Below, one piece after another: positions 43,196-52,725 of a stretch of DNA of 64,000 bases. This DNA comes from Candidatus Zhuqueibacterota bacterium (lineage in GTDB: Bacteria > Zhuqueibacterota > Zhuqueibacteria > Oceanimicrobiales > Oceanimicrobiaceae), in contig JAJDAF010000064.1 of assembly GCA_029261995.1 (NCBI GenBank), positions 186,001-250,000 on the forward strand, read 5' to 3'. Made by a program: the position numbers and the translations under genes. The first letter of the stretch is position 1, and each line of letters begins with the position of its first letter. Under the pieces are notes generated by a model. That model was given only the letters and a program-made list of their open reading frames with translations. It did no database searches and was not told the DNA's origin.

Positions 43196-43585
43196 TCAAC
43201 CCCATTGGTCTTGGTCAATAATATCTTCCAGTGCGACGGCCACACTCGCCGGTGAGATTGGCTTTCCGATAACCGCGAATGCTCCTTGCTCGATTAAATC
43301 TTCCCTGGAGGCCTCGTTGCCGACGCTGGATATTACCAGAATAGGCAATTGCGTCAGTTTCGGGCTGGCTTTGATGTGTCGAATCAGGGCGCGGCCGTCC
43401 ATAACCGGCATATTCAGATCGGTGACAATCAAATCGATGGGCTGCTCTCGTACGATCTTCAGAGCTTCCTCGCCGTTCCCGGCTTCGATGAAGTTGGCAT
43501 CCGCTGTGCCGGCTATCTCGAGGCAACGTTTGATGATCATTCTTGCTGTCGATGAGTCATCGGCAATGACAATGTTCTCGATCAT
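43196..43585 (-). CDS. cheY: CheY-like response regulator
   Basis: A 129-residue stand-alone receiver: acidic pair ADDSSTAR, phospho-acceptor Asp in LIVTDLNMPVMDG, ISS for the conserved Thr/Ser switch, and Lys in VIGKPISP. It is likely the output of the CheA encoded in the same operon and the substrate of CheX. No flagellar motor gene is present here; type IV pili or gliding are possible targets. Confidence 0.88.
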   Translation of the reverse strand: MIENIVIADDSSTARMIIKRCLEIAGTADANFIEAGNGEEALKIVREQPIDLIVTDLNMPVMDGRALIRHIKASPKLTQLPILVISSVGNEASREDLIEQGAFAVIGKPISPASVAVALEDIIDQDQWG

Positions 43586-43643
43586 TCTTTACCCTTTCTG
43601 TCAGGCATGATTGTCCCTTTGATATCCATGTTCTCTCGCAGGC

Positions 43644-44129
43644 TCACAAAATCCAGCTTTCCTTTCCGGGGGAGGAAATGGTTATTTTGCCGGTGTTGAC
43701 ATCGACGGCCACACTGCGGCTGATGTTGCCACCCACGTCTTCAGCAATTGCGCCCAGACGGTACTTCCACAGGCACTTGCGTACAGCCAGGACGTTTCGT
43801 TTTCCAATATTAAAGGTGTTGTTTGGATCCATGACGCTGGCGCCGCCCGCCAACTTGACCGTCAGGCGGCTTTTGCCGTCGTATCCGTGCTGTTTCAGCT
43901 CATCCAGAATTTTGGCGACACCCGTGTCGGCAAACATGCCGGGGCGCTCTTGGGCTCGCCTTGTATTGATGGATGAGTCTGGCAAAGCGACATGCAGCAG
44001 ACCAACCACTCGGTTCTGTGGGTCAAGCACGATAACCGCTACGCATGAGCCAAGGGCGAGGGTCTTGATGGTTTCATCCCGCTCTTTGGATGTGGCACAT
44101 TCTCCAACCCCAACGTAAACTGTCTTCAT
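43644..44129 (-). CDS. cheD: Chemoreceptor glutamine deamidase CheD
   Basis: A 161-residue CheD: catalytic Cys29 in TLALGSCVAVIVLD, His46 in GLLHVALPDS, then KLAGGASVMD, FNIGKRNV and DVGGNISRSV. It deamidates chemoreceptor glutamines and can pair with CheC/CheX-type phosphatases. It follows cheB by 5 bp. Confidence 0.94.
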   Translation of the reverse strand: MKTVYVGVGECATSKERDETIKTLALGSCVAVIVLDPQNRVVGLLHVALPDSSINTRRAQERPGMFADTGVAKILDELKQHGYDGKSRLTVKLAGGASVMDPNNTFNIGKRNVLAVRKCLWKYRLGAIAEDVGGNISRSVAVDVNTGKITISSPGKESWIL

Positions 44130-44134
44130 CGACG

Positions 44135-45190
44135 TTAACCTTTTTGGGAAAGTGCTGACAATAATTCTGCCGAAATCGTTTGGATGGGCACGAGCTGATC
44201 GATCCCGCCTTTTTCGTAAGCGACCCTGGGCATGCCGAACACGACGGAGGTCTCTTCGTTCTGCGCTATCGTCGGGGCTCCGGCTTTGCGCATCGCGACC
44301 ATCCCCGACGCGCCGTCGTGGCCCATGCCGGTAAGGATAATTCCCACCGCATTTTTACCGGCTGAAATCGCGACGGAATTGAACAGTACCTCGACTGATG
44401 GCCTGTGGCCGCACACTTTTTCACCCTGCTTGCATTTCACATAGTACGTACCTTCGGAACGCGTGACCCGCATGTGCAAATCCCCCGGCGCAATCAGGGC
44501 GCGGCCCTGCAAGACAGGATCGCCGGTTTCAGCTTCCTTTACCACCATGGCGGATTGCTGATTCAGGCGTGCCGCAAACATTTTGGTGAACCCGGGCGGC
44601 ATGTGCTGCACAATGACAATTCCTGGGGTGTCCGCCGGCAACTCACTCAGAATGTAGCGAATCGCCTCCGTGCCGCCGGTGGATGCGCCAATGGCGATCA
44701 CTTTGTCGGTTGATTCTGCCAGCGCTTTCGGCACGCTATGGCTGGTCCGCCGTGGCCTGAAGTTTGAGTTTCGCCACTTGCTGACATTGGCCTGTGCGGC
44801 AATCTTGAGCTTAGTGCGCAGTTCTTTCAGCATCACGTGCAGGCCTCTTTGCACGTCGCTGCTTGGCTTCGTGACAAAGTCCAGGGCGCCAGCTTCCAGA
44901 GCCTCGACCGTGATTTGTTTGCCACGCTCGGTCAGCGAGCTTACCATCAGAACCGGCAAGGGATTTTGCGGCATCAGCCGCCGTAAAAATTCGACGCCGT
45001 TCATGCGGGGCATTTCAACATCCAGGGTCAGGACATCCGGTTTGTATTGCAATATTTTGTCGCGCGCAACATAGGGATTGGATGCAGTGGCAACGACCTC
45101 GATTTCTGGGTCCGCGGACAGACATTGTGCCAGTATTTGCCGGACCATCGCCGAGTCATCGACAACCAGGACTCGAATCTTCTTAGCCAA
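44135..45190 (-). CDS. cheB: Protein-glutamate methylesterase CheB
   Basis: A 351-residue CheB: receiver domain (VVDDSAMVR, LTLDVEMPRMNG, VTKPSSD) and methylesterase domain with catalytic Ser in AIGASTGGTEAI, His in VQHMPPGF and Asp in GMGHDGASGM. The start is TTG directly after the cheR stop; GGGAGG lies 8 bases upstream, and the ATG 7 bases upstream is out of frame and meets a stop at once. It removes methyl groups from chemoreceptors after phosphorylation by CheA. Confidence 0.95.
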   Translation of the reverse strand: MAKKIRVLVVDDSAMVRQILAQCLSADPEIEVVATASNPYVARDKILQYKPDVLTLDVEMPRMNGVEFLRRLMPQNPLPVLMVSSLTERGKQITVEALEAGALDFVTKPSSDVQRGLHVMLKELRTKLKIAAQANVSKWRNSNFRPRRTSHSVPKALAESTDKVIAIGASTGGTEAIRYILSELPADTPGIVIVQHMPPGFTKMFAARLNQQSAMVVKEAETGDPVLQGRALIAPGDLHMRVTRSEGTYYVKCKQGEKVCGHRPSVEVLFNSVAISAGKNAVGIILTGMGHDGASGMVAMRKAGAPTIAQNEETSVVFGMPRVAYEKGGIDQLVPIQTISAELLSALSQKG

Positions 45191-46057
45191 TCATGCCTCC
45201 CTGCGGTAGACAGCAGGTTTGACGTAGCTGTAGGTGCGGGTCTTTCGCCCCAGAGTTTCGGAGTGCCCGATGAAGAAATATCCACCCGGTTGTGTAAAGT
45301 CATAGAAGCGATTGACCAGTGCATCTCTTGTCGGCCCATCGAAATAGATCATCACGTTGCGGCAGAACACCAGGTGAAACTTACCGCTGAACGGGAATTG
45401 CGGACGCATGAGGTTGAAACGCCGGAACAGAATCAGGTCTTTTATCTGATCTTTGACTGCCCAGTCACCGTCCTCCGATGATCGGAAGTAGCGGTGTTTG
45501 AAGTGGGCCGGCAAGCTTTTAATATTCTCGCCGGCGTAGACACCTGCTTTCGCGATGGTCAGGACACGATTGGAGATGTCAGTTGCCAGGATGCCAACGT
45601 CCCACTGCTTTAGCTCGAGTTTCAGGAAGTCATGAACCAACATCGAGAGCATGTAGGGCTCTTCTCCGGATGAGCAGCCGGCGCACCATATCCTGAGCTT
45701 CTTCGTTCCTTCTTTCTCGATGCAGCGTTTAAGCTCGGGCAACGCCGTCTCCAACAGGAAGGTAAAATGGTCAGGCTCACGATAGAAAAATGTGTGGTTG
45801 GTTGAGATTCGGTTCACGAGGCTGCCCAGCGCTTCGCCGGTCTTGTCGCTTGTCACATAGTTGTAGTACTCGAGAAAGGATGCCAGACCTTTCTCTCGCA
45901 AGACTTTTTGCAATCGACCGACAATCAGCGATTTCTTTTGTTCGGTCAGGTCAATGCCGAATTTGTGGTGGATCAAATTCCGAATCAGGGTGTATTCCTC
46001 ATCGGTCAGTTTCAAGAGACCAGCGGTGGTCGGGTTGGTTGTATCGTCTGCTTTCAC
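45191..46057 (-). CDS. cheR: Chemoreceptor methyltransferase CheR
   Basis: A 288-residue CheR: N-terminal helical domain (IRNLIHHKFGIDLTEQKKSL), NRISTNHTFFYREPDHF, SAM motif IWCAGCSSGEEPY, ATDISNRVL and LVFCRNVMIYFDGPTR. It methylates chemoreceptor glutamates. GTG start with a weak upstream site. The stop codon is immediately followed by the cheB start. Confidence 0.94.
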   Translation of the reverse strand: MKADDTTNPTTAGLLKLTDEEYTLIRNLIHHKFGIDLTEQKKSLIVGRLQKVLREKGLASFLEYYNYVTSDKTGEALGSLVNRISTNHTFFYREPDHFTFLLETALPELKRCIEKEGTKKLRIWCAGCSSGEEPYMLSMLVHDFLKLELKQWDVGILATDISNRVLTIAKAGVYAGENIKSLPAHFKHRYFRSSEDGDWAVKDQIKDLILFRRFNLMRPQFPFSGKFHLVFCRNVMIYFDGPTRDALVNRFYDFTQPGGYFFIGHSETLGRKTRTYSYVKPAVYRREA

Positions 46058-46127
46058 GCTATCGATTCTTTGTCTCGACTTCTAAAAAAGTGTGACCGGC
46101 AGGCCGCGGCCTTTTGTAGGCTGTGGC

Positions 46128-46649
46128 TCATTCATTTAAGATGCCCAGCGACTCCGCAATCTGATTTTCTTCGTCTCCGAAGAGCAGCTTGTGGGTATCC
46201 AAGAGGATCTTAACCTCCTTGCCCACTTTGCCTAGGCCTTGGATGTAGCGTGAGCCGTCGCTGCGGTTGACTTTGGGTGGTGCTTCGATATCTTTGCCCG
46301 GAATATCCATCACTTCAGAAACGGTATCGACAATCAGCCCGACCGTCATGTTGCGAATGTTGACCACCACGATACAAGTGCGGTCGTCATAGGTCTTTTT
46401 CTCGAGGGCAAACCGCAGTCTTACATCCAGAACCGGGATCACTTTGCCGCGTAAGTTGATAACACCTTTGATGAACGGCGGTGTGTCCGGCAAATCGGTA
46501 ATAGTTTGAATTCCGATGATTTCCGTGACATTGCGAATTTCGATCCCGTACTCTTCCTTACCCAGGGCGAAAGTCAGGAACTTGCCCTCCTGAGTGTCTT
46601 CGATGAACTCAGTAATTTTGTCAACCTCAGTCAAGTCGGTTTCTGCCAT
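46128..46649 (-). CDS. cheW: CheW coupling protein
   Basis: A 173-residue CheW-domain protein: FLTFALGKEEYGIEIRNVTE, PPFIKGVINLRGKVIPVLDV, TCIVVVNI, GLIVDTVSEVMDI and GKVGKEVKILLDTHKLL. It links CheA to chemoreceptors. I start at the ATG after AAGGTAATGCTC; in-frame starts further up are less well placed. It lies 39 bp after cheA. Confidence 0.92.
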   Translation of the reverse strand: MAETDLTEVDKITEFIEDTQEGKFLTFALGKEEYGIEIRNVTEIIGIQTITDLPDTPPFIKGVINLRGKVIPVLDVRLRFALEKKTYDDRTCIVVVNIRNMTVGLIVDTVSEVMDIPGKDIEAPPKVNRSDGSRYIQGLGKVGKEVKILLDTHKLLFGDEENQIAESLGILNE

Positions 46650-46688
46650 GAGCATTACCTTCAATGATCTAAACTGCATTTTTTGAGA

Positions 46689-48962
46689 TTAAACAGCCAA
46701 TTCCGTGACGGCTTCCTCAATCGAACCCTGCTGGCCTCGGGTCCTGCCGTTTTCTGCAATATCGGCCAGACTCGCGATGTCTATAATCAGGCAAACGGCG
46801 CCATCGCTGAGAATCGTGCACCCGGAAACGGCTGCGATTTTGCCAATGTACCCGGAGAGTCCTTTGATGACGACCTGTTGCTGCCCAATCAACTCATCGA
46901 CGAAGATACAAAACAGGCGGTCAGCGTCCTCGACCATCATGATGATTCCATCGGACAGGGACTTGGACGTGGGTTCGACACCGAAGCATTCATGCAGCCT
47001 GACGATGGCGTACAGATGGCCACGAATGTTGATGATTTCCTGGCCATCCATCGTGTGCGTGATATCGTCCGCGTTGGCGCGAAGTGTTTCTTTGATGGAA
47101 ACGAGAGGAACAATGTAACGACTGTCGCCGACTCTGATGGTCATGCCGTCGATAATGGCGAGTGTGAGCGGGATCTTCAGAATGACTTCCGTGCACTCCC
47201 CGGGAGCGGAGATGATATCGACCTTGCCCCGGATATTTTCGATATTGCGCTTGACCACATCCATGCCAACGCCGCGCCCGGAGACATCCGTGAGCCGGTC
47301 GGCGGTTGAGAATCCGGGCTGAAAGACGAGATGCCAGACCTCATTGTCACTCAGGTCATCGCCGTTGCTGTCTATCAGGCCGCGCTCGACGGCCTTGGCA
47401 AGAATTTTTTCGCGGTCCAGACCTCGCCCGTCATCCTTGATGGAAATCCACACTTCACCGCCGACATGTTTTGCCTCAAGCGTCAAATGTCCAGCCTCCG
47501 GTTTGCCGAGTTTCTTGCGGTCTTTCGGCTTGCCAATGCCATGGTCGATAGAGTTTCGGATGATGTGCACCAGCGGGTCGGTGATCTGCTCGATAATCGT
47601 CTTGTCTACCTCGGTCTGCTCACCGATGATTTCCAGTTCAACTTTCTTTCCGGTTTTTTGCGTCAGGTCGCGCACGAGGCGGATCGTTCTCCGAAACACC
47701 CCGGACAGCGGAACCATTCGAATGGCAGTGGCAATGTCCTGCAGGTCGCGGGTGATCTTGTTCAGGTGACGTGAAGACCTCTCGAAATTCTCCATGGGGG
47801 TGTCGAGATTTTTCAGATCAGGATTCTGTGCAACCATGGCTTCTGCGATGACGAGTTCACCGACCAGGTCGAGAAGGGCTTCCAGTTTTTCCACATCAAC
47901 CCGGATGGATTGCCACGAGGTGTTCTCTTGCGGTGCGGCCGATTTCGGTGGCTCGGATGTCCTCTGCGCTGCGGTCATGCCTTGCTCAACGGACGGTTCC
48001 GTATTGCTTTGACCACCGTCTGTGCCACTGTCTTCAAGCTTTTTCACGCTGTCCTGCAGCAGGTTTCCAAGCCGGGTGGCTGCCGGAAGGGTCGGCTCCT
48101 GACCCTCGCTGACGAGAGCGACACCTTGCTTCAGAGAATCGAGCACTTCAAGCAGCAACGAGAATAGTTCGCCGTTGCCCTCGATTTCACCATATCGCAT
48201 GCTATCCAGGACCGTTTCAGCCAGGTGGCTCAGCTTTTCAAGATCGACGTAGCTCAGAAATCCGCAGTTGCCCTTGAAACTGTGCAGCGCCCGGAACGCA
48301 TCTCCAATTTGCTCCTGGTTGTGCGGTTTTTTTTCAAGCTGCAGGAAAATTTGTTCGGTTGCCGATAGCAAATCATTCGATTCGAGCACGAACTGCCGGG
48401 TCATCTCCGGGGTGATCGTCAACTTGAATTGGTCATCGATGTCATTGCCGCCCACGGTTTCCGCGATTGGTGGCTCTGGCTTTGTTTCCGGCTCGGAGTC
48501 GACTTCATTGCCTGCAACCACCTTGACTCGGACAAGCTCTTCTCCTGTGATGTTGCCAATTTTTTCGCGCAAGTTGTGGATAATGTCCTCGGCTTCATGC
48601 TCGAATCCATTTTCGGTGAAATCCGATTTAATGTTATTGAGCAATCGCCGGAGAAAATTGCAGGTGCTTGTCAGAATGTCGATGTGTTCGCTTTGCGGCG
48701 CGCCAGTGCCCTTTCTGAAGAGGTCCAATAAGGCGACTGCTGCATCCGTGACGCTGCGGACCGTGTGCAAGTGCAGAAATCCTGCGCCGCCTCCCAGCGA
48801 ATGGAAAAGCCGGAAACTGGTGTTGAGGGCTTCGATGTCTGTTTCACCAGACTCGATAGAGTTGGCCACCCGCTCAGTCAACAGGAGCTCCGACTCATCC
48901 AGAAGTTCGTTGCCCTCTTCGACGAACGATAACAACAAGTCTTGTTCTTCAGCGTCTGCCAT
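46689..48962 (-). CDS. cheA: Chemotaxis histidine kinase CheA with two Hpt domains
   Basis: A 757-residue CheA. Two phosphotransfer domains are visible: the first with His54 in RLFHSLGGGAGF, the second at about residue 230 with AFRALHSFKGNCGFLSYVDL. A dimerisation domain follows (VGELVIAEAMVAQNP), then the HATPase domain (HIIRNSIDHGI, IKDDGRGLDREK, GRGVGMDVVKRNIENIRGKV) and a C-terminal CheW-like domain. A clear CheY-binding P2 domain is not obvious. The start at 48962 is preferred over a longer frame that would cross the likely promoter. First gene of the operon. Confidence 0.93.
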   Translation of the reverse strand: MADAEEQDLLLSFVEEGNELLDESELLLTERVANSIESGETDIEALNTSFRLFHSLGGGAGFLHLHTVRSVTDAAVALLDLFRKGTGAPQSEHIDILTSTCNFLRRLLNNIKSDFTENGFEHEAEDIIHNLREKIGNITGEELVRVKVVAGNEVDSEPETKPEPPIAETVGGNDIDDQFKLTITPEMTRQFVLESNDLLSATEQIFLQLEKKPHNQEQIGDAFRALHSFKGNCGFLSYVDLEKLSHLAETVLDSMRYGEIEGNGELFSLLLEVLDSLKQGVALVSEGQEPTLPAATRLGNLLQDSVKKLEDSGTDGGQSNTEPSVEQGMTAAQRTSEPPKSAAPQENTSWQSIRVDVEKLEALLDLVGELVIAEAMVAQNPDLKNLDTPMENFERSSRHLNKITRDLQDIATAIRMVPLSGVFRRTIRLVRDLTQKTGKKVELEIIGEQTEVDKTIIEQITDPLVHIIRNSIDHGIGKPKDRKKLGKPEAGHLTLEAKHVGGEVWISIKDDGRGLDREKILAKAVERGLIDSNGDDLSDNEVWHLVFQPGFSTADRLTDVSGRGVGMDVVKRNIENIRGKVDIISAPGECTEVILKIPLTLAIIDGMTIRVGDSRYIVPLVSIKETLRANADDITHTMDGQEIINIRGHLYAIVRLHECFGVEPTSKSLSDGIIMMVEDADRLFCIFVDELIGQQQVVIKGLSGYIGKIAAVSGCTILSDGAVCLIIDIASLADIAENGRTRGQQGSIEEAVTELAV

Positions 48963-49335
48963 GCGAATCCATGATATAATGTGGAGAATGAGCCTTGAAC
49001 TCACTGTGTTGAAGTTTCGAAAGCACCTTGTGTCTCTGCGGAGTGACTTGTTTTGCTGGAGTTACATCGTCACAGGCCCAGCGCAACTTTAGCGGTGCTC
49101 ATTGACCAAGAAGTCCCTGTTTCTGTGCCTGCACGCAGCCCGGATCCGATCAAAAGTCTTAAAGTGAGAGGTTCAGCCGCCGATGTTATCTAGGTGCTCA
49201 AGATAATCGGTTTACTGTGCTTACTTCCATCAATCTCGACAAGATGTTGACGATTGAAAACAAGCGGACACACGAAACGCACAGGTAATGACATGTTAAC
49301 GTCTATCCTCGTCGATGATTCCGAGGCGAGCGAAT
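48963..49335. other. Divergent promoter region between cheA and cheY-like gene
   Basis: This 373-bp gap separates divergently transcribed chemotaxis genes and must hold promoters for both. A TATAAT-like sequence occurs just upstream of the cheA start (minus strand, about 48970-48980), but I could not define full -35/-10 pairs. No gene or RNA is seen. Confidence 0.4.
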
Positions 49336-49701
49336 ATGAAGATACTGACAGTCGATGACACAGCGACCGTCAGAGCCATGGTCCTGAATATTCTTGAGCC
49401 AGAGGGCTTCGACATTCAGGAGGCCGCCAATGGTCAGGATGCACTGCGTGTGATCAAAGGATCCTCGGACTTTGATGTGATCCTTGTGGATTGGCTGATG
49501 CCTGAGATGGGCGGTCTGATTTTCCTGACCGAAGTTCGGCAGAAGAATCTCGCACCCGGTGTGAAAATCATCATGCTGACAGCGCTGAACAGGATGGCGA
49601 ATATCCTCGGGGCCATGGATGCGGGAGCAGACGAGTACCTCACGAAACCGTTTACCCACGACCTTGTTCTGGAAAGAATCCAGACGATTGTCAACGCCTA
49701 A
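49336..49701 (+). CDS. Second CheY-like response regulator
   Basis: A 121-residue receiver: TVDDTATVRAMV, VILVDWLMPEMGG (phospho-acceptor Asp), IMLTALNRMANI and YLTKPFTHDLVLERI. I start at the ATG after GAGGCGAG rather than seven codons upstream. Divergent from the cheA operon, so it is likely a second output or phosphate sink for the same kinase. Confidence 0.88.
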   Translation: MKILTVDDTATVRAMVLNILEPEGFDIQEAANGQDALRVIKGSSDFDVILVDWLMPEMGGLIFLTEVRQKNLAPGVKIIMLTALNRMANILGAMDAGADEYLTKPFTHDLVLERIQTIVNA

Positions 49702-49808
49702 CGGGAGCAGTGGCCTATCCCCTGGACCAAAGCAAACGATACCTCATTGAAAGTCATCTATCGACAGTCTGACACGGGAAATCCGAGCTTGAAACTGGAA
49801 AATAAGAG

Positions 49809-50045
49809 ATGACCATGACTGGCAAGACCTTGACCGCCAGCCGGTTCAAGGAAAATCGGCTTCTCCGATTCTACAAAAATTATCTGCTGGACAGCATCCT
49901 GATGGTCAAGAACCACGGGTTCCGCGGGTTGCAGCGTCGCCGAGGTTGGAAATATCTGTTGGTTATCGTGCTCTACTATCTGGTCCGCGACACCGTGCTC
50001 TATATTATTGTTCCTTTTTTCATCGCCAAAAGCCTCATGGATTAA
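49809..50045 (+). CDS. Small basic membrane protein, unknown
   Basis: A 78-residue protein with a basic first half (KENRLLRFYKNYLLDSILMV, then RGLQRRRGWKYL) and one hydrophobic helix (LLVIVLYYLVRDTVLYIIVP). The ATG is preceded by a weak AATAAG site. It lies between the CheY-like gene and the receiver-ATPase gene on the same strand. I do not recognise the family; it may anchor a partner to the membrane. Confidence 0.6.
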   Translation: MTMTGKTLTASRFKENRLLRFYKNYLLDSILMVKNHGFRGLQRRRGWKYLLVIVLYYLVRDTVLYIIVPFFIAKSLMD

Positions 50046-50061
50046 ATCGGATTTCGGCAAG

Positions 50062-50958
50062 GTGAGCGTTTCTCAGAATGTTCTGGTCGTCGATGGTCAA
50101 CGTGGCATCAGGTCAACGATCGAGACGATGCTCAATCAGTTGCAGCACACGGTCCACCTTGCTAAAAGTGGCAAGCAGGCTCTCCACATCATGGGGCGCC
50201 GTTCCGACATCGATCTCGTTCTCTGCGATCTCCATATGGAAAAGATGAGCGGGCTGGATGTGATCGGAGCGTGCTCGGAAATTTCGCCCAATTTGCCCGT
50301 GATATTGATGTCCGCGCAGTCCCGAGATGCGAGCCTTGGTGAAAGTCTCAGACTTGGCGCGGTGGACTATTTGATGAAGCCGTTTGGGATAGCTGAGTTG
50401 GAGCAGGTTATTGCAAGAATTGACCAGACAACGGCCGAGGCGGCGCAGCGCCTGCAAAATATTGGTCCGGAGAGCAATCTTGAGATGTCGTTTCACTCTA
50501 CCTCGCGCCAGCTTTCGGTACGCCGGTTGCAAGCGGTGGTGAAGTACTCGCTTCAGTTGTACACGCGCATGCCTGAGGACGATCTGCTGAACATCTCCCT
50601 CGCTCTGGAGGAGGCTGTTCTCAACGCTCATGAGCATGGCAATCTTGAGTTGGATTCGGTGTGGAAAGAAGAGTATGTCCACGATTTTGAAACAACCCTT
50701 TTTGACGCAATCCGGAAAGAGCGTCTCGACCATGCCGAATACGCGGATCGCATACTCGATGTTCACCTGAAGTTGCGGCCGGACAGCGTAACCGTGACGG
50801 TCGAAGATGGCGGAAAGGGATATCTGGCCGGGGTAGTTCGTGGCAATACTGAGCTTAAGCCGCATGGCATGGGGCTTATCATCATAACCCATCTGATGGA
50901 CGCCGTGCATTTTGACAAAGGAGGAGCCAGCATCACTTTCAACAAGAAGATTTCTTGA
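50062..50958 (+). CDS. Receiver domain fused to GHKL ATPase (RsbW-like)
   Basis: About 298 residues. An N-terminal receiver (VLVVDGQRGIRSTIE, VLCDLHMEKMSGLDVI with the acceptor Asp, YLMKPFGIAELEQVI) is joined to a HATPase_c domain of the anti-sigma/RsbW type (ALEEAVLNAHEHGNLE, VTVEDGGKGYLAG, HGMGLIIITHLMD). The first Asp of the usual acidic pair is kept but the second is Gly (VVDGQ). It probably works as a signal-controlled serine kinase in a partner-switching system; no anti-anti-sigma gene is seen here. The start is uncertain: GTG at 50062 is my choice, but TTG at 50008 would overlap the small membrane protein gene. Confidence 0.75.
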   Translation: MSVSQNVLVVDGQRGIRSTIETMLNQLQHTVHLAKSGKQALHIMGRRSDIDLVLCDLHMEKMSGLDVIGACSEISPNLPVILMSAQSRDASLGESLRLGAVDYLMKPFGIAELEQVIARIDQTTAEAAQRLQNIGPESNLEMSFHSTSRQLSVRRLQAVVKYSLQLYTRMPEDDLLNISLALEEAVLNAHEHGNLELDSVWKEEYVHDFETTLFDAIRKERLDHAEYADRILDVHLKLRPDSVTVTVEDGGKGYLAGVVRGNTELKPHGMGLIIITHLMDAVHFDKGGASITFNKKIS

Positions 50959-51181
50959 TGAGAACGGAGATTGCGGGCCCGACGTTGATTCTCGGACCGT
51001 GTCGAACTCATTAACAATCATGAGCCGAGTTCATTGGCGCTCTCGTCAGAAAAACCTGCATGAGTTGGCCTCAAATTCGCCAGTCACCGCCTGAGTTTCT
51101 CCTGAGTGACCCATGATTTCCGTTGCTTTTCTAGGCCTTGCTGCTATATTTGCAGTCATTCTCATCGAGGAGGAAATTGTC

Positions 51182-52492
51182 ATGCTCTACAAGCAAACCT
51201 GCTTTGTTATCGTCATGTTTGGGCTTTGTGGCCTGTGTGGAATGAATCTGGTCGCCGGTACGCCGGATACCTTGTTTGGCAAGGTTGTCAAGGAGATTCA
51301 TATCAGTGGCGTTCGTTTCACGGACACCGAAATTATTACACGCGAATTGGCGACACGGGTTGGGCAGCCCTATTTGAAAGTGAACGCCGAAAAGGACTTG
51401 AGCTGTCTTGACAGGCTCGACCTATTCAGCGACATCAAAATAGTTTCCAGGGAGGATGATGGCGCTGTTGTGCTGGATATCCGAGTCAGGGAGATATTTC
51501 CATATCTGCCGTTTTTAAGTTATGAAGTGACGGACGAAAATGGTTTCGCGGCCGGCCCCGGATTGCAATCGGTCAATCTGTTTCGGCGCGACATCTTTCT
51601 GACCGGGACGGCGCGTTTCGGCGGCGCAACAAACATCAATCTCTATTTGGCAAATCCGTGGGTAGCGGGCGACCATTTTGCTTATGAGTTCTCCTTCTTT
51701 CATCGCGAACGGTTTAATGAGTTAGATAAGTTCAACGAGAACGCCAACGAGGTCTATCTCACCTTGAGCAGCTATCTTGGCGAGCGTGGCAGAGTCGGCG
51801 GCAGGTTCATCTATCAGTCTATCGAGAGCGATTCATCGGGCCGCACACTGGCGTCGGATTATCACGACGTTGCGCCGACCATCGGCCTGTTCCTTGGCTA
51901 TGATAGTCGCGATTTGTGGTCCGACCCGCATACGGGCTGGCTAAATGAGATCGAGCTTGCCAAGACTGGCGGTTTTCTGGGCGCGCAAAGTGATTTCTGG
52001 CGGCTGAATTTAGACGTGCGCCGCTACCTGCCGGTTATGCGACGTCACACTCTCGCCCTTTTCTCTTTGATGACACTCACCTCCGGCGCCGTGGGAGATG
52101 ACCTTGCAGCGTGGCAGGATTTCAGCATAGGGGGAACCAATAGTGTGCGCGGCTGGGAGCTGGATTCAAGACGCGGCAAGAACCAGTTTATTAACACAGC
52201 CGAGTATCGCATCACCCTGGTGGAGCCGAAAGTCCTCAGCCCGATCGGCGGCCTCAGCCTGGATGTCGGTCTGCAGTTGGCCTTTTTCGGCGATGTCGCG
52301 GTTGCCTGGAATACTAGCGACGAGTTCAAGAAACAGAATGCCATCGGCGGTTACGGGGTTGGCCTGCGCCTTCTGGTGCCATTCGTGAATATGTTTCGTT
52401 TTGATTTCGCAAAGGGAGAAGCCGGAAGCAGTTTCAAGGTTCACATTGGCTCGTTTGCCAAGCCGGTCGCGCAGCGCTTCCGGGTGCGCTAA
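51182..52492 (+). CDS. Omp85/BamA-TamA-like outer-membrane protein
   Basis: A 436-residue protein. After a signal peptide (about 1-25) comes a single POTRA-like domain (about 33-100: VKEIHISGVRFTDTEIITRE, LFSDIKIVSREDDGAVVLDI) and an Omp85 barrel (RVGGRFIYQSIESD, LFLGYDSRDLWSDPHTGWLN, FSIGGTNSVRGWELDSR with the conserved VRG-type motif). BamA itself has five POTRA domains and is about 800 residues, so this is a short relative. The ATG follows GAGGAGGAAATTGTC; the upstream in-frame start has no such site. Confidence 0.85.
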   Translation: MLYKQTCFVIVMFGLCGLCGMNLVAGTPDTLFGKVVKEIHISGVRFTDTEIITRELATRVGQPYLKVNAEKDLSCLDRLDLFSDIKIVSREDDGAVVLDIRVREIFPYLPFLSYEVTDENGFAAGPGLQSVNLFRRDIFLTGTARFGGATNINLYLANPWVAGDHFAYEFSFFHRERFNELDKFNENANEVYLTLSSYLGERGRVGGRFIYQSIESDSSGRTLASDYHDVAPTIGLFLGYDSRDLWSDPHTGWLNEIELAKTGGFLGAQSDFWRLNLDVRRYLPVMRRHTLALFSLMTLTSGAVGDDLAAWQDFSIGGTNSVRGWELDSRRGKNQFINTAEYRITLVEPKVLSPIGGLSLDVGLQLAFFGDVAVAWNTSDEFKKQNAIGGYGVGLRLLVPFVNMFRFDFAKGEAGSSFKVHIGSFAKPVAQRFRVR

Positions 52493-52725
52493 CCGGCCCG
52501 TGGCCACGGCCATGGAGATTCGCTGCTGCCAGGCTTGTGTGGCATGTACTTTGCTAAGATTTCGTTTGGAGTGATTAGATTTGGTTTTGGCGGTGGGACT
52601 TGTTGAGTGGCGATTCTGGCTACGGGACCGTCATTTTTTCCGACCAACCTGAAACCATCCCTAACCACCTTCCGTAATCCGTATAAAATGAATGTAGGGT
52701 AGCAAATAAAGAGGAGTCCAACATA

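Noticed and set aside
52498-52509. Palindrome CCGTGGCCACGG after the Omp85-like gene
   Set aside because: No loop, no T tract and no second copy near a promoter; a chance palindrome in GC-rich DNA cannot be excluded.
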